Assembly: GCF_050279675.1 (NCBI RefSeq)
Contig: NZ_JBNNUK010000019.1
Span: 1 to 64,000 of the forward strand
DNA from: Viridibacillus sp050279675
GTDB taxonomy: Bacteria > Bacillota > Bacilli > Bacillales_A > Planococcaceae
Direction of reading: 5' to 3'
Length of the DNA: 64,000 nucleotides
The translations under genes were made by a program, and so were the position numbers. How positions within the stretch are numbered: the first letter of the stretch is position 1; each line of letters opens with the position of its first letter. Of this stretch, positions 15,893 through 25,341 are shown one piece after another. The notes under the pieces were generated by a model that had not been told where the DNA came from, did no database searches, and was given only the letters and a program-made list of their open reading frames with translations.

Positions 15893-16303
15893 TTGTATTA
15901 CAGTCCTTATCCGTATGTTCTCTATGCAAATCACTATCCACAGTGGGTTACGGCAAATCATTCTTCACCTTCTCAAATCCCTAGACAATTAGCAATGCCA
16001 ACGAACCCTACAAATATCAGCCCATTTCCCCCTGTAAATACACATAAGTTTAAGACTTCAGCGAAAGATATACAGAACATTATGCAACAAGCTCATCTGC
16101 TTGTAGATAAGATTTCTGTTTCAGAGCAATTTGCACATGATTTAATAAACGCCGCACAAACTTCAAATAAAACTGAAGTAGACAGATTAATTTCATCAAC
16201 AGGAATCACCATTACATTCGATACAAAATATACACCAGACAGTATTCGAATTAATTTGACTAAAAATGGTTGTTGTGGACTAACGATCATTTTAAATTGG
16301 TAA
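15893..16303 (+). CDS. Conserved Tyr/Pro-rich protein, possibly spore surface
   Basis: A 136-residue protein with a TTG start behind AGGAGGAA. The N-terminus (MYYSPYPYVLYANHYPQWVT) is rich in Tyr and Pro, the middle is helical, and it ends TKNGCCGLTIILNW with a vicinal Cys pair. The layout resembles uncharacterised Bacillus proteins of the spore surface and the N-terminal style of the gene at 9751-10419. No enzymatic motif is seen, and a spore role is an inference from composition. Confidence 0.6.
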   Translation: MYYSPYPYVLYANHYPQWVTANHSSPSQIPRQLAMPTNPTNISPFPPVNTHKFKTSAKDIQNIMQQAHLLVDKISVSEQFAHDLINAAQTSNKTEVDRLISSTGITITFDTKYTPDSIRINLTKNGCCGLTIILNW

Positions 16304-16319
16304 TTTAAGAATTTACAAC

Positions 16320-16520
16320 CAGAAGACCTCGATTATTATTGCTTTAGAATATCAGCATTTTTTATTCGCTACATGAAGCTCGAATGAAATTAAAATGTTA
16401 CAGCTTACGCAAATGTCGCATTTAATCTCTCTAGGAGAAGTAGTTCCATTAATCACATGTTTCCTTATTTTCGCTAAACATAATCAAGATAGTATCGGTT
16501 ATTCTTTAATCATTCTATGA
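16320..16520 (+). pseudogene. Possible DUF4870-like membrane protein remnant
   Basis: A 41-codon frame from about 16397 reads MLQLTQMSHLISLGEVVPLI then TCFLIFAKHNQDSIGYSLII and stops. The pattern Q-L-S-H-x-x-x-x-G-x-x-V-P-L-I resembles the N-terminal half of DUF4870 proteins. There is no clear ribosome site and the second half is absent. Confidence 0.35.
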
Positions 16521-16621
16521 ACAACCAATGTGGCTCTTGCCACATTAGAACTTATGGACAAACTCTTCATAAGTAAATAATCTTTATTATAAGGATGACA
16601 TTAAATATCATTTTTTTGTTA

Positions 16622-17767
16622 TTAATCAATTGTTTCTTTAAATGATTTTCTCTGCGTTTTAATTTTATTAATTTCAACTTTGAGCTTTATCGAATCTTCA
16701 TTTAACCGAACCTTCCCTTTCTTCTGTATTTTTTTCCACACTTTTACATTTTCGCGATACAAGTACTCTGATAATCGATAAATGTCTACATCATTTTCTA
16801 ATCCTGCTTTATAGGTATCTAATACTTCTTTTTTGACTTCCTTTATTACTCCTTTTCGAATTTCATCAATTGATACTTTGTCCTTAAATTCACTTATATT
16901 AAAATCCAATTTTATATGAACATTAAACTTCACTTTATCTTTTAAAACAATTGGTTTCACTTTTACTTTTACTTTGTCTACTACAACTGTAAAGTGTTGT
17001 TCATCTTTTGAACCTATTTTGTACGTAACTTCTCCCCTCTTTGTATCATTTGTCATCCATTGTAATCCACTTGCCTTTTCTCCAGGGATAAAACCTTTAA
17101 AGCTATGAGGAGAAAGTACACCTACTCCCGTTAACTCAACTTCGTTTTTGGTTTCTTTTTCTGTTTTCCACTCTGCTATAGTAACGAAAGGAATACCTAT
17201 TTCATAACTAGGTTCATTTAGTCCAATAATCAATGTTCGAAAATTGATTGGTTTAATAAAGGATTCTTGTTCATACGAATTTTCTGGATTCCCTAACTTT
17301 GACAAACTTATAGATCTATTGAGATTTGGTGTAGTCAAAAGTATATCTTTTACTGGATTATGAGTGCCGTAAACCCATATTTGATATCGCGTTTCTCTAT
17401 ATCGTATAAAAGCGTCGATAACCTGATTAGCTCTTCCGTTTTTTAATACTTCTTCAGATAAAATAACATAAGAAAAAAAGCCCCACAGCACCGTTTCATC
17501 CATTGAATGATATAAATTAAAAACTGCCTCATTAATGGTTTTCCCTGAAGCATACCCTACTTCAGCCTGTGGAATATTAGTGACTGGCTGTTCATTTTTT
17601 GCAGTAGTAGTAAAATCAATTATTTGAGCATATACCTCATACTTCCCATCCTTATAATCCAAGCCCATCCCATGAATATATAGCATTCTTTCGGGTGCTT
17701 TTACATCCCAACAACCTGCTATGAGAGTAGTGAGTATAATAACTAATATGAATATTCTCTTATTCAT
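16622..17767 (-). CDS. Ger(x)C family spore germination lipoprotein
   Basis: A 381-residue protein with lipoprotein signal LTTLIAGC, followed by WDVKAPERMLYIHGMGLDY, the classical GerAC/GerKC N-terminus. Length and the C-terminal helical domain fit the family. Ger(x)C is the membrane-anchored outer subunit of nutrient germinant receptors together with A and B subunits. Here no B subunit follows and only a short frame with an A-like tail precedes, overlapping it by eight bases. It may assemble with A/B subunits encoded elsewhere, or be a leftover. Confidence 0.92.
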   Translation of the reverse strand: MNKRIFILVIILTTLIAGCWDVKAPERMLYIHGMGLDYKDGKYEVYAQIIDFTTTAKNEQPVTNIPQAEVGYASGKTINEAVFNLYHSMDETVLWGFFSYVILSEEVLKNGRANQVIDAFIRYRETRYQIWVYGTHNPVKDILLTTPNLNRSISLSKLGNPENSYEQESFIKPINFRTLIIGLNEPSYEIGIPFVTIAEWKTEKETKNEVELTGVGVLSPHSFKGFIPGEKASGLQWMTNDTKRGEVTYKIGSKDEQHFTVVVDKVKVKVKPIVLKDKVKFNVHIKLDFNISEFKDKVSIDEIRKGVIKEVKKEVLDTYKAGLENDVDIYRLSEYLYRENVKVWKKIQKKGKVRLNEDSIKLKVEINKIKTQRKSFKETID

Positions 17768-17984
17768 TTTTGGCTTCTTTTGGACGTGTTTTATCTTGAG
17801 GGACTAACCTAGCTGAACGTCTATAATAGAATTTTCTGTTAAGCGATATATCATCAATGAAGCTATTCATTGGTCCTTTTAAATTGAGTGTAAACCAAAG
17901 AAAATAAACAGCTTCAGACTTCGAAAAAGACTGTCTCAAGATATTAAAATCTATTGAATCTTTGGCATGTTCCATCCCACTCAC
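17760..17984 (-). pseudogene. Short frame with a germinant-receptor A-subunit-like C-terminus
   Basis: A 74-residue frame whose tail (FYYRRSARLVPQDKTRPKEA) resembles the end of GerKA-type A subunits, which finish with an R-R / P-x-D-x-x-R-x-K-E motif. It overlaps the GerC start by eight bases (coupled translation), matching the A-C-B order of the gerK operon. The first ~35 residues are not recognisable, and the membrane domain is missing. Truncated remnant is the likeliest reading; a small novel protein is the alternative. Confidence 0.45.
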
Positions 17985-18162
17985 TACTTTCTGCTTTATT
18001 ATTTTCCTACATTAAAGAATTGTTTATTATTTGTTAGTTATCACCAACAACAAGAGATATTATAAGCAGTAATTTATAATGTTGCATTTTGTGATTTTGA
18101 ATAAGTAGTATTACACTACTAATTGCATCATGGTAGATCAATTAAAAATCTTCGTAAAATAT

Positions 18163-18197
18163 AAAAAACCTTCAAGTTATTAACTTTGAAGGTTTTC
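18163..18197 (-). terminator. Terminator, PepSY gene side
   Basis: AAAACCTTCAA / TTGAAGGTTTT stem; the minus strand continues with TTTTTTATATTTT. Confidence 0.75.
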
Positions 18198-18311
18198 TAT
18201 ATCTTTATTAATAATTCTGCCGGTTACTGTGTTATACATAAATAGAAAATGGTTAGTAAATGTACATCAATTTTTTCTTCACTTCAATGTTCAGAAGTTG
18301 ATATTCGTACT

Positions 18312-19664
18312 TCATATCTTCTGTTTTACCAACATGAACGTTTCTACTAGTAATACAAGAAGTAGTGAGATACCGAATAGTGGCATAACAATACCCAGCA
18401 AAATCATGATGATTAAAAATCCAACAGAAGTACCTTTTGATGTACTAGGTGGTGCAGAAAACTCACCTTTCTTTTTGCGGGATAGCCAAGTTTTAATACC
18501 CCAAAAAATGACGAAAATAAAGGCAAGACAGACAATTAAATTGATAATCTTATTTGGCCATCCAAATAAATGTCCTTCATGTAAAGGAATTCCCCAAGTA
18601 AACCACTTAGCTAAGATACCATAGTCATCATAGCCCGCTTTAGAAATTAACTTCCCGCTATATTGATCAAAATATGATGTCATTTCATCGTATGGACTAA
18701 CATCTAATCCAGTTACACCAGTGTTACTACTTTTAGCAACAGTATATACCCCCTCTTCATCAGAAGGGTAAATAATAGAATATGGCTTAGAAATATTAGC
18801 ATCTTCTACTTTTAGCATCAGTTGATGGACATTTAGCATATTATCATTTTCAGACATATCCATACCAGACATATTCATGCCTTTGTGAAGTGCATGTGGA
18901 TCATCATTTGAAGAAGCCGGTGCCGCATTTTTTCGAGTAGCCCACGGTATTTCACTCATATCAGAAGTAGGTGGATTTACTTGTTTTTCTGGATTACCAA
19001 TAGAGGGGTGCTCTTGTGAGGCTATATATATGAAATTCCCCATAAATGCCGACCAAGGTAATCCAGTAAGGATGATAACAAGCATCGGAATAGTAATAAT
19101 TGTCCCTACAAGTGCATGCCATTTTTTGTTTTTTTGACGAGTGGAAGCATTTTGTTTTTTCTTCAATACCTTCCCTTTAAAAGTCATGTATACACCTGTA
19201 ATTAGTAGGAATATAGCCCAACAAGCAGCTAATTCAACTAGATAATTGACAACTGTTCCTCCAACAAATAGTGAACTATGAACATTTCGCATGATATTTG
19301 CAAATGTATATTTCGCATTTTGGGTTCCTACGATTTGATTATGTTCATCTAAGAAAACATATTTTTCATCGCCTTCTTTATTCCCCATCGTTAAACGTGT
19401 ATTATATGGGTCGTCGAGAACAATGATTTTAGATACTGAGTACCCTTCATTTTGTTCTTTAGCTTTAGCTATTCCCTCATCAATCGTTAACTGTTCAGAA
19501 TATGTACTATCACCAAAGAAGTAATCATCATATACATTATTTTCGACATTCGTATAGAACAAAAAGCCAATTCCACTAATTGTTAAAGTAAGTAGCAATG
19601 GCGTGATAAATAACGCAGCATAAAAATGCCATCGCCAAAAGCGATTATATAAACCCTTATTCAT
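18312..19664 (-). CDS. PepSY-associated membrane protein, Met/His-rich loop
   Basis: A 450-residue protein with the PepSY_TM architecture: N-terminal span (FYAALFITPLLLTLTISGIG), two PepSY-like extracytoplasmic regions, paired central spans, and C-terminal spans ending LLLVLLVETFMLVKQ. Family members are about 380-480 residues and are linked to iron/siderophore or copper handling. A long extracytoplasmic insertion contains HALHKGMNMSGMDMSENDNM, a Met/His-rich segment typical of copper-binding loops. AGGAGGAAAG precedes the ATG. Single-gene unit; metal specificity is inferred. Confidence 0.85.
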   Translation of the reverse strand: MNKGLYNRFWRWHFYAALFITPLLLTLTISGIGFLFYTNVENNVYDDYFFGDSTYSEQLTIDEGIAKAKEQNEGYSVSKIIVLDDPYNTRLTMGNKEGDEKYVFLDEHNQIVGTQNAKYTFANIMRNVHSSLFVGGTVVNYLVELAACWAIFLLITGVYMTFKGKVLKKKQNASTRQKNKKWHALVGTIITIPMLVIILTGLPWSAFMGNFIYIASQEHPSIGNPEKQVNPPTSDMSEIPWATRKNAAPASSNDDPHALHKGMNMSGMDMSENDNMLNVHQLMLKVEDANISKPYSIIYPSDEEGVYTVAKSSNTGVTGLDVSPYDEMTSYFDQYSGKLISKAGYDDYGILAKWFTWGIPLHEGHLFGWPNKIINLIVCLAFIFVIFWGIKTWLSRKKKGEFSAPPSTSKGTSVGFLIIMILLGIVMPLFGISLLLVLLVETFMLVKQKI

Positions 19665-20050
19665 TTCTTTCCTCCTAGAAATAATCTCGTTTTAATGAAC
19701 AATACTATTCTATAAAAAAAGAGTGAAATTTGAATGAAGTTATTCAATTTTTTTAATGCCTCAAGTACTTCATGGAAAAGATTTCAATAATATTGACAAG
19801 TATTATTTGTGAATCAAGATTAGAAAAATTATTAACTACTCTCTAAGCATCTTTCAACTAATTTAGTTAGTTGAATTATAGTTTTTGTTTTCTGAATATT
19901 TAATATTTTTTAAGATAGAATTCCTATAATATACTTTAAAATGTTTTAATCTTGAACCTGCATTTTAAGGAAAATTAAAAGTATCAATTTAGATAATGTT
20001 GTTCAAAATTGATTCCTACACTGTAACTGGATATTCAGTTCTAATAAAAA
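19665..20050. other. AT-rich intergenic region
   Basis: It presumably holds the PepSY promoter (minus strand). No coding frame, repeat copy or recognised regulatory motif was found. Confidence 0.4.
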
Positions 20051-20092
20051 AGTACTGAAGTTAAGCAGAATCCCTGCTAGCTTCAGCACTTT
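20051..20092 (-). terminator. Terminator of the sodium symporter gene
   Basis: AGTACTGAAG...CTTCAGCACT with inner pairing GCAG / CTGC; the minus strand continues TTTTTTATTAG. Confidence 0.8.
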
Positions 20093-20117
20093 CTGTTGCT
20101 CTCATTAATAAAGTTTC

Positions 20118-21491
20118 TTATTTAAAAATAGCAATAATCTTATCTAGTATTCCAGTAATATCAAGGAATACGATGATAATTACTAATGGAATAATATATC
20201 TCATTATAAAGAACCATATATTAAATGCAGTAGCACCTAAACTAGAATGTTGTAATATTTCTTCTCGTAATTTACTTTTCTTAATCTTAAGTGGTACGAA
20301 AATAGAGATTAAAAACACACCAAGTGGCATTAAAATATTACTAACTAAATAATCTGCGGAATCAAATATATTCTTCGAGAAGATTAGAACATCATCAAAA
20401 ACACTATATGATAATGCAGATGGAACTCCGACTGCGAATACTAAAACACCAGTAATATATGCATATTTTGTTCTCTTCTCTTCATTTCCTTTAACTAGAG
20501 AAGCTACAATAATTTCTAACATAGAAAATGCCGATGTTAATGTGGCAAATAAAAATAAAGCTAAGAACCCTAATAAGAAAGCTTCTCCAAAAATGATTTG
20601 ATCAAACACAGCAGGTAATACAACAAACAGCAAACCAGGTCCTTCAGCAGGTTCTAAACCTAGTGAAAATACAGCTGGGAAGATTGCTAAACCTGCTAAT
20701 AAAGCGATGAATAAATTCATTGAAACGATTGAAATAGCCGGTTGAATTAAGCTTTCTTTTTTTGAAAGATACGAACTATAAGTAACCATCACTGATACAC
20801 CGACACTTAGGGAGAAGAAAGCTTGTCCCATTGCATACAGAATACTTTGAGATGTGAGATTTGCGAAATCAGGTGCTAAGAAGAATTTTACACCTTCCAT
20901 AGCGTTTTCAAGTGTAAGTGAACGAATGATAAGAACAAAAAATAGGATAAATAAAGCGGGCATCAAAATTTTGCTTACTTTTTCAATTCCATTTTGAATC
21001 CCTTTTGCTACAACTAGAACTGTGAAAGCTAAGAATGCAAATTGAGCTCCAATAACTAACATTGGATTTCCAATTATGTAGTTAAAGACAGATCCATAAT
21101 CTGCGCCTTCACTTATAATTCCACCAAACAAACCTTTTACAAAATATATAACAATCCAGCCACCAATTACGCTATAAAAAGACAATAAGAGGAAACATGT
21201 GAATACCCCTAACTTGCCAATCCAATGCCATTTAGTATTTGGAGCTAAAGTACGATAAGCACTAACTGCTTCCTTTTGCGTGCTTCTACCAATGACAAAC
21301 TCTGCTAATAACAGGGGAAAACCTATGAATAATGAAAAAAGGATAAACAGTAGAAAGAATGCTCCCCCTCCACTGATACCAGTCACATAGGGCAGCTTCC
21401 ATATTGCGCCTACTCCTATAGCTGACCCTGCTGCGGATAAAATAAATCCAATCTTAGATGACCATTGCTCTGATGTTTTAATACTTACCAA
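20118..21491 (-). CDS. Sodium-dependent amino acid transporter (SNF/NSS family)
   Basis: A 457-residue, about 11-12-span transporter with the NSS start EQWSSKIGFILSAAGSAIGV followed by GAIWKLPYVTGISGGGAF, which forms the sodium and substrate sites. Length fits the bacterial LeuT/TnaT group. The start is TTG without a strong ribosome site. It lies behind a T-box leader, so it should import an amino acid and respond to its uncharged tRNA. The specifier reads UUC (Phe) by alignment with the argS T-box in this window, which suggests phenylalanine or a precursor as substrate (inference). Confidence 0.93.
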   Translation of the reverse strand: MVSIKTSEQWSSKIGFILSAAGSAIGVGAIWKLPYVTGISGGGAFFLLFILFSLFIGFPLLLAEFVIGRSTQKEAVSAYRTLAPNTKWHWIGKLGVFTCFLLLSFYSVIGGWIVIYFVKGLFGGIISEGADYGSVFNYIIGNPMLVIGAQFAFLAFTVLVVAKGIQNGIEKVSKILMPALFILFFVLIIRSLTLENAMEGVKFFLAPDFANLTSQSILYAMGQAFFSLSVGVSVMVTYSSYLSKKESLIQPAISIVSMNLFIALLAGLAIFPAVFSLGLEPAEGPGLLFVVLPAVFDQIIFGEAFLLGFLALFLFATLTSAFSMLEIIVASLVKGNEEKRTKYAYITGVLVFAVGVPSALSYSVFDDVLIFSKNIFDSADYLVSNILMPLGVFLISIFVPLKIKKSKLREEILQHSSLGATAFNIWFFIMRYIIPLVIIIVFLDITGILDKIIAIFK

Positions 21492-21542
21492 TCCAATCTA
21501 TATTTATTACGTCTTTTCCTCATAAAAAACAAAGGAAAAGAC

Positions 21543-21830
21543 AAAAAAGCCACGTCTCTATCTTTAACGATAGGGACGTGGCTGTTCACGCGGTACCACC
21601 CTAATTGGAAACAAATCAAGTTTCCCACTTACTTGGTAAAATAACGGTTTAATCCGTTTTTATACTACGATCACTAAGATGTAATATAAAAAAAGCTCTA
21701 AGAATGAAATTCACCAAAGTCTATGTATCAGTTTCCACCAACCACTGATTCTCTGTCAACAGGGAGACCCGGCTTAATATGTTCTTGTCATCGCTCATTT
21801 GCTATTTAGAATATTAAACGAAATTATAGT
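21543..21830 (-). ncRNA. T-box riboswitch upstream of the sodium symporter
   Basis: Minus-strand leader with the T-box motif AGGGTGGTACCGCG (plus 21589-21602), the terminator GCCACGTC / GACGTGGC (21549-21582) with a T run, and the stem I distal GGTGGAAA. Aligned to the argS T-box, TGAA-N-codon-A gives TGAA-T-TTC-A, placing the specifier UUC (Phe) at 21706-21708. UGG nearby is an alternative. Uncharged tRNA should stabilise the antiterminator and turn the transporter on. Confidence 0.9.
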
Positions 21831-21834
21831 ATGA

Positions 21835-22150
21835 GAAAACATTAAGGTCAAGACTTTTTTTCAGACTTTTAATATTATTCAACTTAATTACTTCTCTATG
21901 CCTCTTTTATATACTCCTGTTCACAGGTATTTTCTAAGTTCAAAATCTGTAATTTATCCGCATAAATAAAGGGATTATTTTATGTGGTGAGAGATAATAA
22001 AACCGTTTCATTTTAAAATAATAAAACCAATATCCTTACAATGATGAAATTATTTTGAAGGGTATTGATGTTATGTAATTTTTAATTGTATCCACGATAA
22101 TTGTTATAAAACTGAATAATAAAACTGTTGAAAACCGAACACCGACGTTA
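21835..22150. other. Intergenic region, nothing recognised
   Basis: AT-rich DNA containing the promoter for the T-box transcript. No open frame with a ribosome site. Confidence 0.4.
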
Positions 22151-22158
22151 AGTACAAA

Positions 22159-22845
22159 TCATAAAGTAAATTTGCCACCATGATAACAATAGTAAGTTTC
22201 AGATTTAAGATTTTTAATCTTGCTTAAAGACTGCTGTGCATCCTCGACATGTAGACAAAAGCTTGGATTAGCAATGATCAATTCCTGGTTTTCATTAACA
22301 GCTGCATCACCTGTGATTACGCTTTTCAAGCTTGGAAAATACAATGAAATATGTCCTGAAGTATGACCCGGTGTTGCTATTATCCTACATTTATTATCTA
22401 AAATCATATCACCATCATGTACCTTTTCATCAATTGAAACATGCTTTAAATTCTTTAATTGTTGTATAAACCATTTACCAAATTCGACTTCGTTATCCGG
22501 CATATTCTTTAGCATTTCTTCAGCTTGAATCAATCTCTCTGACTTCATTTCACCACTAATGTAATTTGATTCAGTTTCACTAGCTATTATGTTAATCCAA
22601 GGATACTTTTCTTTGAAGTCATAAAGGGCACCTATATGGTCATCATCATAGTGAGTAAGAATTATATTCTTTAAATTCTTCACTTCATATCCATTTTTTA
22701 AAATCTCATTTTCAATTAAAGGTAAGAAATTTGTATACCCTGTATCGACCAAAGTTAGTTCATCTTTTAATATTATTAAACTAGGATAAATGTAATTTTT
22801 TTGTCCATTAAATTCAAATTCAATTGGTAGCTCTATTATCTTCAT
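22159..22845 (-). CDS. Metallo-beta-lactamase fold hydrolase
   Basis: A 228-residue MBL-fold protein with the metal-binding signature THYDDDHIGALYDF (H-x-D-x-D-H form, H-Y-D-D-D-H at about residues 65-70), a later GHTSGHISLYFPSLKSVITG histidine/aspartate region and a terminal CYHGGKF histidine. These provide the two-metal site. The length and motif order fit glyoxalase-II-like or lactonase-like members, but the substrate is open. GGGAGAAG precedes the ATG. Single-gene unit. Confidence 0.9.
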   Translation of the reverse strand: MKIIELPIEFEFNGQKNYIYPSLIILKDELTLVDTGYTNFLPLIENEILKNGYEVKNLKNIILTHYDDDHIGALYDFKEKYPWINIIASETESNYISGEMKSERLIQAEEMLKNMPDNEVEFGKWFIQQLKNLKHVSIDEKVHDGDMILDNKCRIIATPGHTSGHISLYFPSLKSVITGDAAVNENQELIIANPSFCLHVEDAQQSLSKIKNLKSETYYCYHGGKFTL

Positions 22846-23005
22846 TTTCTTCTCCCATTACTGTATGTTTGTGATATTCGCTTATCTAATATGCTAGACG
22901 TTTATTGATATAGAAAAAAGACGATATAAAACCAATCCTATCATCTAATTTTTAAACAAACATTTTATTTTAGCTGTTTATATGCGTTTCATTAAGATGA
23001 AAAAA

Positions 23006-23044
23006 CCACCCCTTTTGACGTGAAAGCAACGACAGCAAGAGGTG
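23006..23044 (-). terminator. Terminator of the YitT family gene
   Basis: Minus-strand CACCTCTTG...AAAAGGGGTGG stem followed by TTTTTT, 35 bases after the stop. Confidence 0.7.
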
Positions 23045-23076
23045 AAAATTTAATCAATTTTAAAACATATTTATTT

Positions 23077-23949
23077 TTATTTTACATCATCTTCATCAAA
23101 TCTTGCTTTTGAAAATCCTCTTCCAAGTATTTCAGATGCATTTAAGAAAATGACAAATGAATTGGGTTCTCTATCTAATAAAAGCTTCTTAAAATAAACA
23201 GCTTCTGATTGTTCCACTACACATAAAATCATTGTTTTTTCTTGGTTAGAATAACCACCGAGCGTCTTAATTTTAGTCAAGCCTCTATTAATTTCATTCT
23301 TGATAATGGTTTGGATTTCTTCTTCTTTATCAGTAATAATCAGCACTAATTTGGTTGGTGATGTTTGTAGTTGCACAAAATCGATAACTTTACTTGTTAC
23401 ATAGATGGCTATCATGGCATAAAGCGCTAATTCAAAGTCAAATACTAGAGCTGAAGTAAAGACTACTAATCCGTCAACAAGTAGCTGTGCAAAGCCACTT
23501 GAAATCCCTGTGAATTTCTTCAATATTTGTGCTATTAGAGCTGTACCACCCGTTGAACCATTTCCCCGATAAACAATACCAAGACCAACACCTATCATAA
23601 TTCCTCCATAAATAGCACTTAACAAAGGATTATCAATAGTCAATTGGATATCAGCTGTTAACCAAATAACAAGTGGAACAAACGTAGTGCCGACAAGTGT
23701 TTTCCAGCTAAAATCTTTCCCCACCACTAGAATGCCTAAGATAAACAAAGGAATATTGATCATCCATTGCACATAAGCGGGATTAAATTGAAACAACTCG
23801 TATAGAATGGTGCTTATCCCTGAAACTCCTCCAGCCGCTAGTTTAGCTGGTAATAGAAACATATTGAATGCAAGACCAACAAGCGCTGCTCCTACCATGA
23901 TTTGAATATATTCAATGATAACTATCTTCTTCTGATTTTTTTTGATCAT
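23077..23949 (-). CDS. YitT family membrane protein (DUF161/DUF2179)
   Basis: A 290-residue protein with five to six N-terminal membrane spans (MVGAALVGLAFNMFLLPAKL, then AAGGVSGISTILYELF) and a cytosolic DUF2179 C-terminal domain (from about residue 205, TDKEEEIQTIIKNEINRGLT). This two-domain layout and length define the YitT/YpjC/YqfU group. Members are often annotated as transporters, but no substrate is established. AGAGGGAG precedes the ATG. Single-gene unit. Confidence 0.92.
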   Translation of the reverse strand: MIKKNQKKIVIIEYIQIMVGAALVGLAFNMFLLPAKLAAGGVSGISTILYELFQFNPAYVQWMINIPLFILGILVVGKDFSWKTLVGTTFVPLVIWLTADIQLTIDNPLLSAIYGGIMIGVGLGIVYRGNGSTGGTALIAQILKKFTGISSGFAQLLVDGLVVFTSALVFDFELALYAMIAIYVTSKVIDFVQLQTSPTKLVLIITDKEEEIQTIIKNEINRGLTKIKTLGGYSNQEKTMILCVVEQSEAVYFKKLLLDREPNSFVIFLNASEILGRGFSKARFDEDDVK

Positions 23950-24134
23950 ATAGCTATACTCCCTCTTTGTTATAAATCCTTACTCATTCTAACAGAAAAG
24001 GGTAGTTATAACATAATTTTTTATTCTATTACGTCTTTTAAAATGAGTTTTAAGAACTAAAAATTACCCTCTGTTATAAATTTACATCTAGAAAATCCAA
24101 CCATAATCTAGTCATTAAAATCCAGCTGCAACTA

Positions 24135-24596
24135 TTATTCAAATAACACCACAGCTGGCTCTTTCCCCAAAAATGATATGTACAAATGTAATTGCGCTCG
24201 GTGATGGTTTAGATGAGCTAAAATTTCTAATAACCATTCAAAATGGCTATAAGTTGTTCCCCAATATGATGTTGCCGGAATAAAAACATCAGGCAGACTT
24301 TCATAATAACAAACTAATTCTTCATACCCCTCATTCAATTGCTTCAGCATTTCCCTTTTACTATCGACCATATTAATGTCATAAAATGCATTCATTTCCT
24401 CCACTGATGCTTGGCCAATTATTTGAAGATCTGCCTTGCATATTATGGCTAAATGGCTCACTAACTCTCCTACAGTCCGCTTTCCTTCAATAAGAGCAAT
24501 TTGAAAATCTGTTTCATCAAGTATCTCGATTAATGATTTAATACTATTAATCGTAAATTGGATTTGATGGAATGTATTTTGTAGATATGTATTCAT
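24135..24596 (-). CDS. DinB family protein
   Basis: A 153-residue four-helix-bundle protein. Metal-ligand histidines fit DinB: H in VGELVSHLAIICKA and the pair in LEILAHLNHHRAQLHLYI near the C-terminus. Most DinB/YfiT-like proteins bind a divalent metal; some transfer bacillithiol, but the substrate here cannot be told. AAGGGAAAA precedes the ATG. It lies downstream of a GNAT gene on the same strand with a 50-base gap. Confidence 0.85.
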   Translation of the reverse strand: MNTYLQNTFHQIQFTINSIKSLIEILDETDFQIALIEGKRTVGELVSHLAIICKADLQIIGQASVEEMNAFYDINMVDSKREMLKQLNEGYEELVCYYESLPDVFIPATSYWGTTYSHFEWLLEILAHLNHHRAQLHLYISFLGKEPAVVLFE

Positions 24597-24648
24597 TTTT
24601 TCCCTTCCATGATCAATTTAATAATAACTAATGTGTTATCAGAACTTA

Positions 24649-25194
24649 TTAATGTCCCTTCCAATCACTTTTTAACATACTAAAAGTAATAAGATCTTCA
24701 TAATGGTCATATAGCCATTGCCCATCACGTTTAATACCTTCTTGAACAAACCCTAATCTCTTTGGGATTGTGATGCTTTTATGATTATTAGCTGCACACT
24801 GAATTTCAATTCTATGTAAATCCATTTCATTAAATAGATAGTCAATAATTGAGCCTACACACTTCGTTATGATGCCCTTTCCTTGAGCATCCCCAGACAG
24901 AAAATACCCTATACTAGTAGATTTGTTTTTCCAATCTATATAATGCAATCCAATCATTCCAACCAGTTGCCCATTATATCGAATTCCTACATCCAATCCA
25001 TTATTATTAGCATAATTGGTTATCCACATTGGAATGATTTCCTCAAAATCTTCAGCTGATTTTCTTTTATCTACCCAAAGCAACCATTTACGTAAGTGTT
25101 CTCTATTTGTATCAACTAGCTGGAATAACTCTTCTTTATTATGTTGCTGTAACAATACGATATCAATTTGATTATCTATTTTGTATGAAAACAT
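24649..25194 (-). CDS. GNAT acetyltransferase, RimL/YdaF-like
   Basis: A 181-residue protein with the RimL-type start (LFQLVDTNREHLRKWLLWVD) and the acetyl-CoA loop region YFLSGDAQGKGIITKCVGSI (Q/G-x-G-x-I variant), followed by HRIEIQCAANNHKSITIPKR and LGFVQEG. These features indicate acetylation of a protein N-terminus or a small amine, as in ribosomal-serine acetyltransferases. AGGAGGGT precedes the ATG. It may be co-transcribed with the DinB gene. Confidence 0.9.
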   Translation of the reverse strand: MFSYKIDNQIDIVLLQQHNKEELFQLVDTNREHLRKWLLWVDKRKSAEDFEEIIPMWITNYANNNGLDVGIRYNGQLVGMIGLHYIDWKNKSTSIGYFLSGDAQGKGIITKCVGSIIDYLFNEMDLHRIEIQCAANNHKSITIPKRLGFVQEGIKRDGQWLYDHYEDLITFSMLKSDWKGH

Positions 25195-25285
25195 ATTAGT
25201 ACCCTCCTGTATTGTAACAGATGTTCTAATTAATTATAGAATATTTCAACTATTATATTATGATTCAAATCCTCTTTAAAGAAAA

Positions 25286-25322
25286 AACAGCAGAATCTTC
25301 TTAGATTCTGCTGTTAAATATT
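25286..25322 (-). terminator. Terminator of the AraC/GyrI-like regulator gene
   Basis: AACAGCAGAATCT / AGATTCTGCTGTT stem; the minus strand continues TTTTTTC. Confidence 0.85.
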
Positions 25323-25341
25323 ATTGATGAAAATAACTTAA

